Source of the DNA: Nitrososphaerota archaeon
GTDB taxonomy: Archaea > Thermoproteota > Nitrososphaeria > Nitrososphaerales > UBA57
Reading direction: 5' to 3'
Assembly: GCA_022572285.1 (NCBI GenBank)
Contig: JACZWF010000019.1
Span: 1 to 12,951, forward strand
Length of the DNA: 12,951 bases
The notes beneath the pieces are model-generated. The model did not search any database and was not told the origin of the DNA. It worked only from the letters and a program-made list of their open reading frames with translations. Below, in pieces: positions 5,693 through 11,833 of the stretch. The position numbers were made by a program, and so were the translations under genes. The first letter of the stretch is position 1, and each line of letters starts with the position of its first letter.

Positions 5693-6547
5693 TTGAAAGC
5701 AAAGGTGATAGCGTTAGAGGAGAGCACGTTTACCCACTCAACTCACCTTGTCAAAGTAAACAACCAGTCTTGCGTTATGAGAAGGTATGGATCAGGGACA
5801 GACTTTTTCATCCATAGGGATGTGGAGCAAGAAAATCAAAGGCGCCTGGAGAGCTTAGGCCTGGCGCCCAAGCTTCTAGGGATAAACAAGGAGGAGCGTG
5901 TCGAGTTTTTCGAATACATTCCCGGCAGAGCTGCCTCGAAAGCTGATTTCAGTGACCCGAGTACCTTAAGTAAAATCATCCGCGCCATAAAATCAATTCA
6001 CTCATCGGAAGTCACTCTAGTCAGTCAGCTCAATCCATTTAGAACAATAGATAGATATGAAGGCGAGGCAAAAAGGCTAGACCCCTCGAGAATGAAGAAT
6101 CGCAGCATCGAAAGGGTTCATCAAGAAGTCCGGGAGATCGAAAAGCGTATTGATCGATTTGAGAGACCAATAACTCTCTGTCATAATGATCTCAGTCCCG
6201 GAAACTTCATCATGACCCCTATAGGAACAGTGAGAATCATAGACTGGGAGTTTGCTGCGATGGGCGATCCATTGTTTGATCTGGCAAACTTCCTATCAAC
6301 CCTCAGAGCTACATCAACGAATTACCTTGATGAAGCGTGGGAAAGGAAGGTACTCGATATGTATTTCGAGAAAAAGAGAGGTCGAGAAATAGTATATCTC
6401 TATGAGCTAGTCGCTCGATATCTCGGTGTCCTATGGGCCATCATCTTGGAGAAGAGATCCGACACTGACTTTGACTATTTCGGTTATTCAAATGCTCACA
6501 TGAAAACCTGTTTGGAGCTGATGGAATCTGGTGCCAAGGACCTCTAG
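5693..6547 (+). CDS. Choline/ethanolamine kinase-like phosphotransferase (LicA/APH fold)
   Basis: 284 residues. The N-lobe contains CVMRRYGSG (about 27-35), the conserved QENQRRLESLGLAPKLLG pattern (46-63) and VEFFEYIPG (70-78). The C-lobe has the catalytic CHNDLSPGNF (163-172) and the metal-binding IDWEFAAMGDPLFDLANF (183-200). The DWE-x-A-x-x-GDP form is characteristic of choline/ethanolamine kinases such as LicA rather than antibiotic kinases. The likely reaction is ATP-dependent phosphorylation of a small amino alcohol or similar hydroxyl substrate in the cytoplasm; the true substrate cannot be read from sequence. The start is TTG 5693, 1 bp after the stop of the broken NTF2-like frame; GTG 5705 is the alternative. 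The tight spacing suggests translation coupled to the upstream gene. No partner genes of a phosphocholine pathway are present. Confidence 0.85.
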   Translation: MKAKVIALEESTFTHSTHLVKVNNQSCVMRRYGSGTDFFIHRDVEQENQRRLESLGLAPKLLGINKEERVEFFEYIPGRAASKADFSDPSTLSKIIRAIKSIHSSEVTLVSQLNPFRTIDRYEGEAKRLDPSRMKNRSIERVHQEVREIEKRIDRFERPITLCHNDLSPGNFIMTPIGTVRIIDWEFAAMGDPLFDLANFLSTLRATSTNYLDEAWERKVLDMYFEKKRGREIVYLYELVARYLGVLWAIILEKRSDTDFDYFGYSNAHMKTCLELMESGAKDL

Positions 6548-6851
6548 GACACGTTCTGAAAACTAGTCTAGGTGTATTCTAAGCCGGCATCGCGGAGGCC
6601 TTCTATTATTGTTGGTTCTAGGAGGGAAGGATCTCTCTCAGGAATCACTTTCAAGCTCTCTTCGAGATTTGTCAAGGCTTAGGTATTTATTGATGGTCTA
6701 GGCTAGCTCCAGATTGAGTGTGTTAGAACGCCCCATGAAGTGGACCATATTGACATGGTTCTGAATCTCGGTTCTAAATCTATGTTTGGTTGGAGTTGTT
6801 ACAAATGAGACAATGGAAGAATCTTATCCATATTAGATCAAAGTCATTGAA
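6548..6851. other. 304-bp gap after the kinase-like gene
   Basis: There is no intact gene on either strand. Most of it is taken up by a probable minus-strand gene remnant (6568-6823). The right end carries an AT-rich CATATTAG (6830-6837) that may be part of the promoter of the operon starting at 6852. Confidence 0.5.
6568..6823 (-). pseudogene. Probable gene remnant on the minus strand
   Basis: Reading the minus strand from 6823, 41 codons are open and protein-like (IVSFVTTPTKHRFRTEIQN, then HVNMVHFMGRSNTLNLELA) up to a TAG at 6698-6700. The frame continues as TINKYLSL and is then out of register. In the next frame a 35-codon ORF, TTG 6675 to TAG 6568, reads LEESLKVIPERDPSLLEPTI, then IEGLRDAGLEYT. 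Joined with one frameshift and one repaired stop, this makes a plausible helical protein of about 85 residues. The 35-codon part could also be a genuine tiny gene, but its only TATA-like element (6684-6691) is too close to its start. Family not recognised. Confidence 0.33.
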
Positions 6852-7058
6852 TTGGAACAGATATTCGGTAAGTACATCGGGGGAATATTCTTAATTATTG
6901 CTGGAATTGTTTCCTTGGCATATACCCCTACTCTAGCGGATCTCTCGATAATCCAGAAGGCACACTTACTACCAGTGCTTCTATCTTCCACAGTTTCTCC
7001 AATACTTGGATTGTGGTTACTGGGGTCAAGGACCTGGATATTTGAAAAAGGGCGATAG
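6852..7058 (+). CDS. Small two-helix membrane protein upstream of the second DUF835-like gene
   Basis: 68 residues with two hydrophobic segments (about 8-26, IGGIFLIIAGIVSLAYTPT, and about 40-58, LPVLLSSTVSPILGLWLLG), a short polar loop between them and a basic tail. The start is TTG 6852, the first in-frame start; an AT-rich element near 6825-6837 lies at a promoter-like distance. Only 6 bp separate its stop from the ATG of the DUF835-like gene, so the two form an operon and the membrane protein may anchor or partner its neighbour (inference). The other DUF835 paralogue at 561-1106 has no such partner. No family recognised. Confidence 0.6.
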   Translation: MEQIFGKYIGGIFLIIAGIVSLAYTPTLADLSIIQKAHLLPVLLSSTVSPILGLWLLGSRTWIFEKGR

Positions 7059-7064
7059 GATTAC

Positions 7065-7616
7065 ATGAAAGACGAGTCTGCATTTCAGAGCTTCGATATT
7101 GTCGATCTTGCCAGGACACAGAACTCTCAAATCAATCTGGTTTTATTCACCAAGGAAGAATATCAACAGCAACGAATAGTTTTAGCTAGGAAACTGAGTA
7201 ACATGTTCAAAACCACCTGTTATGTTACCATTAACAAACCATACCATAAAATTCTAGACGAATTTCGAAAATACAACATTGATGGTGACAGGTTCTTCTT
7301 TTTGGACGCAAGCCCGAGAGAAGACGAGAGGCAGAGTTCAGCCCAGGCGGTCACAATAGGTTCCCCTAGTGATGTAACATCAATAGGAATAGAGCTTGGG
7401 CGTCTCCTCCGTGAAGAGAGATTTGATGCATGTTTAGTGGATTCCATAGATACTTTGGGGCTCTATCATGATTGGAATGTTGTTCTGAGGTTCTTGCATT
7501 CCATTGTATCAAAGTTCAGGATGGGCGACAACCTTCTCTTCTTACTGACATCGCAAGGAGATCCAGGATTATCGAAGGAAATCTTTATGCTGGTCGATGG
7601 AATACTGGAGCTATAA
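7065..7616 (+). CDS. DUF835/KaiC-like degenerate RecA-fold protein (paralogue 2)
   Basis: 183 residues, ATG 7065. The core is clearly homologous to the product of 561-1106: LVLFTKEEY, LARKLSNMF, NKPYH and RFFFLDASPRE recur at the same spacing, then LGRLLREERFDACLVDSID (111-129), the Walker B-like strand, and DWNVVLRFLHS (136-146). Roughly half of the aligned residues are identical. Again there is no P-loop, so it is probably a non-hydrolysing RecA-like fold. Divergence is greatest at the N-terminus and in the SSAQAVTIGS loop, so the two may bind different partners. Here it is second in an operon with a small membrane protein. Function unknown. Confidence 0.85.
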   Translation: MKDESAFQSFDIVDLARTQNSQINLVLFTKEEYQQQRIVLARKLSNMFKTTCYVTINKPYHKILDEFRKYNIDGDRFFFLDASPREDERQSSAQAVTIGSPSDVTSIGIELGRLLREERFDACLVDSIDTLGLYHDWNVVLRFLHSIVSKFRMGDNLLFLLTSQGDPGLSKEIFMLVDGILEL

Positions 7617-7691
7617 CAAGATGGTTTCGGAAGGTTCTTGAACTAAGAAGAAAAGTCCTAGGAAATAAGAATATTAGCTGCAAAAATCTCC

Positions 7692-8192
7692 ATGCGCATC
7701 ATGGTTAGTCGGGTCATCTTAGCTACTGCTATTGGAGTTTTTGCAATCGCTATCGGTGGGCTGTATACTCTCCAGCTGGTCTCGACAAACGGAGGTGGCG
7801 CGCAGGGAATCACGAAGCTAACCTGGGAAAGAAATGGTGGATTCGCCGGAGTTACAGATGAACTCACTATAGATGTTGATGGATTCGTCTTATACGATTC
7901 GACAATTTTTGGGAGTTTTGAGCTCCTCCTTAATGCGGATGAAGTGGCCGGTCTTATGGCTAGTGCCGAAAGAGTCACCACCGGGAACGTGTACTCTGCC
8001 GAGGAAGGTATGGCAGATTTCTTCACATATCGCCTCACGATTCAAACCTTCTTGACCTCCGAACAGGTTGAGTGGGTTGATGAATGGGCCTCTGCTGAGA
8101 CCTTGCCAGAGCAATTGATTGAGTTCCAGAATAAGATGGAGAGCATCGTTATGCGCGCGCGCGCGCTTACTAGAGACATTACGGCGAAATGA
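7692..8192 (+). CDS. Exported or membrane-anchored emfourin-like protein
   Basis: 166 residues: an N-terminal hydrophobic helix (about 5-28, VSRVILATAIGVFAIAIGGL) that would anchor or export the protein, then an outside domain. The domain pattern resembles emfourin, the bacterial protein inhibitor of M4 (thermolysin-like) metalloproteases: LTWERNGGFAGVTDELTIDV (43-62), an alpha-helical ELLLNADEVAGLM, ADFFTYRLTIQ (108-118), VEWVDEWAS (126-134) and a last helix. The assignment is from pattern, and inhibitor activity is inferred only; no M4 protease gene is in the window. An AT-rich element (about 7665-7676) lies at promoter distance from ATG 7692; ATG 7701 is the alternative. A 14-bp GC tract lies near the 3' end, coding for Arg-Ala-Arg-Ala. 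Confidence 0.65.
   Translation: MRIMVSRVILATAIGVFAIAIGGLYTLQLVSTNGGGAQGITKLTWERNGGFAGVTDELTIDVDGFVLYDSTIFGSFELLLNADEVAGLMASAERVTTGNVYSAEEGMADFFTYRLTIQTFLTSEQVEWVDEWASAETLPEQLIEFQNKMESIVMRARALTRDITAK
8153..8166. repeat. Alternating GC tract (14 nt), tract 3 of 4
   Basis: Seven GC dinucleotides in the last part of the emfourin-like gene, 56 bp before the ATG of the heme A synthase gene and 26 bp before that gene's TATA-like box. It encodes an Arg-Ala repeat after Met154. Confidence 0.85.
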
Positions 8193-8200
8193 TTATACTA
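8193..8200 (+). promoter_or_regulatory. TATA-like box for the heme A synthase gene
   Basis: TTATACTA centred 27 bp before ATG 8223, directly after the stop of the previous gene. An AAGGGGG run (8211-8217) just before the ATG could also help ribosome binding if the mRNA has a leader. Confidence 0.5.
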
Positions 8201-8222
8201 CAGTGGCGAGAAGGGGGTCAAC

Positions 8223-8681
8223 ATGAAGGCGATACTGCTTCTCTCCATTGTTTCAGCCACATCAGTGTATATTCTGATATTTGTGGGAGGGCTCGTTACT
8301 AGGGCTGGGCTCGGTCTCTCCGCTGGAATAGATTGGCCTATCCCAGCGCAGGGATTATTCCCTACCTCCGAGAACTTTCTGGAGTATTTTCACCGCGCAT
8401 GGTCTGGTGTTGTCGGACTCTTCATAGTAGGGACAGCAATCTTCGCATGGAGGGGAAGAAGCGGAATAACTAGGATTGCATTGTTGATGTCATTAGCGAC
8501 CCTTCTTCTTGTCGGAGCCCAAATTCTATTGGGATGGTTGGTTCTGCAGAGCTACCTGCACCCAGTGGTGGTAGCTGCCCATAACAATCTTGCCTCTGCT
8601 ATCTTTGCAACATCAATCGCAACGGTGGTTCTATTCAGCATGCCCCAGAAAGGCCCATTGCAGCATGCTGTTGCTTCATAG
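8223..8681 (+). CDS. ctaA: Compact (half-size) heme A synthase, CtaA/COX15 family
   Basis: 152 residues with four transmembrane helices (about 5-25, 58-76, 84-108 and 114-139). Family landmarks are GGLVTRAGLGLSAGIDWP (22-39), EYFHRAWSGVVG (54-65) with a heme-ligand-type His57, and VVAAHNNLA (116-124) with His120. Bacterial and mitochondrial enzymes have eight helices; compact four-helix forms are known from archaea such as Aeropyrum pernix. The enzyme oxidises heme O to heme A in the membrane for aa3-type terminal oxidases, implying an aerobic host. It contains no cysteine at all, so the extracytoplasmic Cys pair found in many homologues (usually around the CPDWP motif) is absent. No oxidase or heme O synthase gene is in the window. 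TATA-like box and G-rich stretch support ATG 8223. Confidence 0.85.
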   Translation: MKAILLLSIVSATSVYILIFVGGLVTRAGLGLSAGIDWPIPAQGLFPTSENFLEYFHRAWSGVVGLFIVGTAIFAWRGRSGITRIALLMSLATLLLVGAQILLGWLVLQSYLHPVVVAAHNNLASAIFATSIATVVLFSMPQKGPLQHAVAS

Positions 8682-8782
8682 GTACGTTAGAAATCACGTT
8701 CGGATTTTCTTTCTCCACGGCTATCCCGACCCCAGAGTTCTCAGAAGATTCCAACCTAAAAACCGCTCACTTTGCTATTGTC

Positions 8783-10177
8783 TCACGAAGCAATTGAGTT
8801 TATTTCAAAGGCTTTTCTACGCATGAAACAAGGCCCACACATCCCACAAGGTTTTTCGCCAGCCTCGTAACAACTCCAGGTTAGCTGCAGTGGCGCATTT
8901 ATCATTAATCCAACTCGAACGATTTCATGTTTCATTAAATTCCCGACAGGCATTTCAATTAGGACCCGCCTCTGGACTTGCGTCGCGTGTGGTAAAACAC
9001 GACTGAACTTGGAATTGAATACCATCTCATTATCGGGGTAAGCTCCTGCCTCTTCCAAGTTTATTCCAGTCGCAATCACGCCATACCCTGATGACTCAGC
9101 GATTGCTGTAGCAATTGAAAGAAATATCAAATTTCGGGCGGGAACCCACTCATGTGCAAATTCAGCTCCTGACCTCCCTTCTCCGATCGTAGAGATTTCG
9201 CGAGAGGTATCAAGAAGGGAAGAATGACCTATCTTCTTGAAGAGGTCTGTATCGAAGAAGATGATTCCAACTCCCAAGGCATTTGCTATATTCTTCGCAG
9301 CCTCATCCTCCTTAGCCTGTGCCCGATGATGGTATCTAACATGAAGAAGCGTGACATCATAACCCTTATCGATCATCATCTTGGCTGCAACCGTACTATC
9401 GAGGCCACCAGATGAGATTACGAGGGCTCTTTTATCCCTCTTAGGATTAGATTTCCATAAAGACACCTCCTCAAAATGTTTCTCTGTGTCAAGTCGAACT
9501 AGACTGTACGGAGATATTTCCCTGACAGGATTTGAATCGAAGATGTTTGTATTTCTGAAGTAATCATCCAGGCTCGAGAAAAAGAGCACTTCATTCTTTC
9601 TATCATACTCGATGAATAACGGCTTGTAGTTGCAGGCGAGGAAAAGATCAGTAGGTCGCCTTGAATCAACTATCCCCAATGCATAGCTTCCAACCAATTT
9701 CTCGAGAAGGATCTGTTTGAGATTTTGGACGGAACCGTCCCAACAACTCTCAAGCAACGGAGGAATTACGGCACTGTCGATTTTACTGCTGGGATCAAGG
9801 CGGTACTCCGCTGCCAGTTCCAAATCGTTAGCCACGACTCCATTATGAGTGATCACGATATTATCACCAAACGGCTGGATATCCCGCTCAGTCTTTTCTG
9901 AAATATATTCTGGGGTGGGCTCTGCTCGATTATTATTAATTACAATCGTAGTTGATGGCGAGAAGTGGCCATCCCACTCATCGATAGACGAGCTTGGCTT
10001 ACCCAAGCGCTTGAATACATTTGGCTCTTTGCCTTCAAAAAATGTTACAATGCCATAGGAGTCTCGCCCACGATCTTCTCCTGCAGTAATCAAGGATCTC
10101 AGTTTACTCTCTATTTTGAGAAGGCTCTCCTGAGTTCTTTCGCATCTGAACAGCAAACATCCATTAATGCTACACAT
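8783..10177 (-). CDS. Glutamine amidotransferase-QueC fusion (GAT-QueC, archaeosine pathway)
   Basis: 464 residues, two domains. The N-terminal class II glutamine amidotransferase (1-about 225) has Cys2 of MCSINGC as nucleophile, RGRDSYG (36-42), NNNRAEPTPEY (81-91), THNGVVAND (110-118) and KIDSAVI (132-138). The C-terminal QueC domain (about 248-464) has the ATP loop SGGLDST (256-262), WVPARNLIFLS (344-354) and a zinc site from Cys436, Cys444, Cys447 and Cys450. This fusion replaces ArcS in several Crenarchaeota and is proposed to amidate preQ0-tRNA to archaeosine using glutamine nitrogen. The usual longer start (GTG 10189) would hide the catalytic Cys; ATG 10177 exposes it as the N-terminal residue after Met removal and is chosen for that reason. 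It follows queE by 11 bp. A one-domain QueC could also be needed elsewhere for preQ0 synthesis. Confidence 0.93.
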   Translation of the reverse strand: MCSINGCLLFRCERTQESLLKIESKLRSLITAGEDRGRDSYGIVTFFEGKEPNVFKRLGKPSSSIDEWDGHFSPSTTIVINNNRAEPTPEYISEKTERDIQPFGDNIVITHNGVVANDLELAAEYRLDPSSKIDSAVIPPLLESCWDGSVQNLKQILLEKLVGSYALGIVDSRRPTDLFLACNYKPLFIEYDRKNEVLFFSSLDDYFRNTNIFDSNPVREISPYSLVRLDTEKHFEEVSLWKSNPKRDKRALVISSGGLDSTVAAKMMIDKGYDVTLLHVRYHHRAQAKEDEAAKNIANALGVGIIFFDTDLFKKIGHSSLLDTSREISTIGEGRSGAEFAHEWVPARNLIFLSIATAIAESSGYGVIATGINLEEAGAYPDNEMVFNSKFSRVLPHATQVQRRVLIEMPVGNLMKHEIVRVGLMINAPLQLTWSCYEAGEKPCGMCGPCFMRRKAFEINSIAS

Positions 10178-10188
10178 GGGTGACTTCA

Positions 10189-10962
10189 CTATGTCCTTCG
10201 CTTGTCTCCGAACAGTGTTATCTGAAGACGAGGGCCGAACCTGAATCCCTTTTTCTTACATATCTCAACTATCCAGCGACTTCGCTGCGTCAAAGTTTCT
10301 GGGTCTGTCCCTTCTGGCATCAGTATTATTCGATTACGAGGCAGGTCAAACGTGGTTATCACCTCTTCAAGTTCTTTCAAATCGTCCTGATTACAGATTA
10401 CAAACTTGAACCAGGTCTTACCCGATGAGGCCAATGCTTGGAGAGAATTGTATCTCAATCGTGAGCCGACAAGGACACCACTGTTGGAGAGTTTGGGTGA
10501 GGCATTGAATTGGTCGATGGTTGTAAGGAGATTAGGTAATGGGGTGATTGAAGCATTAGTTTCGACCTCAATGAAAAAGGAATCCGCCTTTAGAGCCTCT
10601 AATATTGGACTTAGCTCGGCCTGATGAATCAGAGGCTCCCCTCCCGTGACTACGAGATGTTTTGAACCGTATCTCTTTATTTCGGTAATAATCTCTTCTT
10701 GCGTGAGAGAATCATAGTTGATCCCTTCGATGGCATTATCTTGGTTCTGCCAAGTATACTTGGTATCGCACCATCCGCATGTCAGATTGCAAAGAAAGGT
10801 GCGGAGGAAGACAGCAGGTACTCCAGCATGGATACCTTCTCCCTGTATAGAGTAAAAAATCTCACTAATAGGGATAGTTCTCCGTAGCCCTTGATTAAGT
10901 ACTCTCTGCATCTTCTCCTCCAACTCCGGGGTTTCTTGAAGGCGGAACGGGTGGAGGTCCAC
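10189..10962 (-). CDS. queE: 7-carboxy-7-deazaguanine synthase QueE (radical SAM)
   Basis: 257 residues. It converts 6-carboxytetrahydropterin to 7-carboxy-7-deazaguanine in the cytoplasm, the ring-contraction step on the way to preQ0 and archaeosine. SEIFYSIQGEG (33-43) and the radical-SAM cluster motif CNLTCGWCDT (58-67; Cys58, Cys62, Cys65) are intact, as are VVTGGEPLIH (104-113) and the ETNAS and SPKLS stretches further on. Cluster and length match the archaeal QueE family. GTG 10962 is supported by AGGTGG 4 nt upstream (plus 10967-10972); ATG 10911 is internal and would cut into the N-terminal strand. It shares an operon with GAT-QueC downstream and has its own TATA-like box upstream. 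QueD is not in the window. Confidence 0.94.
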   Translation of the reverse strand: MDLHPFRLQETPELEEKMQRVLNQGLRRTIPISEIFYSIQGEGIHAGVPAVFLRTFLCNLTCGWCDTKYTWQNQDNAIEGINYDSLTQEEIITEIKRYGSKHLVVTGGEPLIHQAELSPILEALKADSFFIEVETNASITPLPNLLTTIDQFNASPKLSNSGVLVGSRLRYNSLQALASSGKTWFKFVICNQDDLKELEEVITTFDLPRNRIILMPEGTDPETLTQRSRWIVEICKKKGFRFGPRLQITLFGDKRRT

Positions 10963-10994
10963 TCACCCACCTAGGATGAGATTGTCTGATAAGA

Positions 10995-11001
10995 GATATA
11001 A
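10995..11001 (-). promoter_or_regulatory. TATA-like box for the queE-GAT-QueC operon
   Basis: TTATATC on the minus strand, centred 36 bp before GTG 10962 and inside the 72-bp gap after the cyclophilin gene. Transcription would start near 10972, giving a leader of about 10 nt with the AGGTGG at its start. Confidence 0.45.
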
Positions 11002-11034
11002 GAAGATTTGGGACTCTCGGAGCGCCCTACGATC

Positions 11035-11730
11035 TCATGGGGAGCTAATCCTAATCGTCTTGATCACAATCCGGTCAATCGGATTATCATTCCCGTCTGT
11101 GGGTGCGTTAACAATCCTATCGACTACATCCATCCCCTCAATAACCTCGCCAAACACGGAATACTGTCCATCCAAGAACAAAGAGTCTGAGACTACAATA
11201 AAGAATTGCGAGCCTGCAGTGTCGGGACCTGAGGGACTCCTAGCCATTGAGAGAATTCCTCGTCTGTGTGGAGTATTGCTAAATTCTGCCTTTACGCTAT
11301 ATCCTGGTCCTCCCTGCCCATCATTACTCCTGTCTTCGTCCTTCGTATTGGGGTCGCCACCTTGAATCATGAATCCGGGGATAACTCGATGGAAGGTTGT
11401 CCCGTCGTAGAAGCCTTCTCTGGCGAGCTTGATGAAGTTCTCAACATGTCCAGGAGCCATTTGCGGGAAGAGTCTCAGAACAATGTTACCAAAGTCCGTC
11501 TCGATAGTTGCTAACACTTCAAGCTGGCCAGGTTCCGGTTGATTAACCTCTTCAGCCTGATTTTCAGCCTCTGGGATTGGAGCAACCGGAACCAGTGGAT
11601 CCTCTGCATTTCTCATCGAGACAGGATTTATTAGGAAAATGGCCGCTACTCCGATCGCAGCTACAACACCGATTCCTATTATTGCGGCCAGGATCGCAGG
11701 CTTCATTGCATTCACTTTGGTATCATACAT
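11035..11730 (-). CDS. Membrane-anchored cyclophilin-type peptidyl-prolyl isomerase
   Basis: 231 residues: a transmembrane anchor (about 10-34), a Pro/Glu-rich linker (about 40-70) and a complete cyclophilin domain (72-231). Active-site residues are in place: FHRVIPGFMIQGGDP (113-127, with the catalytic Arg115), GSQFFI (173-178) and FLDGQYSVFGEV (185-196). It should speed proline isomerisation in exported proteins on the outer face of the membrane. The position of the drug-binding Trp of human cyclophilin A is not conserved (Leu/Phe here), as in many prokaryotic forms. The start may really be Met9 (ATG 11706): CATATATG at 11733-11740 lies 27-34 bp before it and would drive a leaderless mRNA, whereas no element fits ATG 11730. 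It is upstream of queE on the same strand, but 72 bp and a separate promoter intervene. Confidence 0.93.
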   Translation of the reverse strand: MYDTKVNAMKPAILAAIIGIGVVAAIGVAAIFLINPVSMRNAEDPLVPVAPIPEAENQAEEVNQPEPGQLEVLATIETDFGNIVLRLFPQMAPGHVENFIKLAREGFYDGTTFHRVIPGFMIQGGDPNTKDEDRSNDGQGGPGYSVKAEFSNTPHRRGILSMARSPSGPDTAGSQFFIVVSDSLFLDGQYSVFGEVIEGMDVVDRIVNAPTDGNDNPIDRIVIKTIRISSP

Positions 11731-11732
11731 AT

Positions 11733-11740
11733 CATATATG
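11733..11740 (-). promoter_or_regulatory. TATA-like box for the cyclophilin gene
   Basis: CATATATG, 27-34 bp before the second candidate start (ATG 11706) and only 3 bp before the first (ATG 11730). Its position argues for the shorter protein. Confidence 0.4.
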
Positions 11741-11806
11741 GTTTATGACAATTCCGGATGGAAAGATCGTTCTTTAGCTGAATGCGAATGGAGTAGAACC
11801 GAGATA

Positions 11807-11816
11807 GCGCGCGCGC
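11807..11816. repeat. Alternating GC tract (10 nt), tract 4 of 4
   Basis: Five GC dinucleotides in the 103-bp space between two minus-strand genes, 77 bp upstream of the cyclophilin start and 18 bp past the stop of the three-helix protein gene. The flanking CTTA also follows tract 3. Confidence 0.8.
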
Positions 11817-11833
11817 TTAAGGGTTCAAGAGTC

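Noticed and set aside
10976..11365. 129-codon plus-strand ORF
   Set aside because: Lies wholly antisense to the conserved cyclophilin domain and has no recognisable pattern.
11760..11833. Possible tRNA T-arm (GGGTTCAAGAGTCC)
   Set aside because: No acceptor, D or anticodon stem can be built around it; GC tract 4 sits where the anticodon arm would be.
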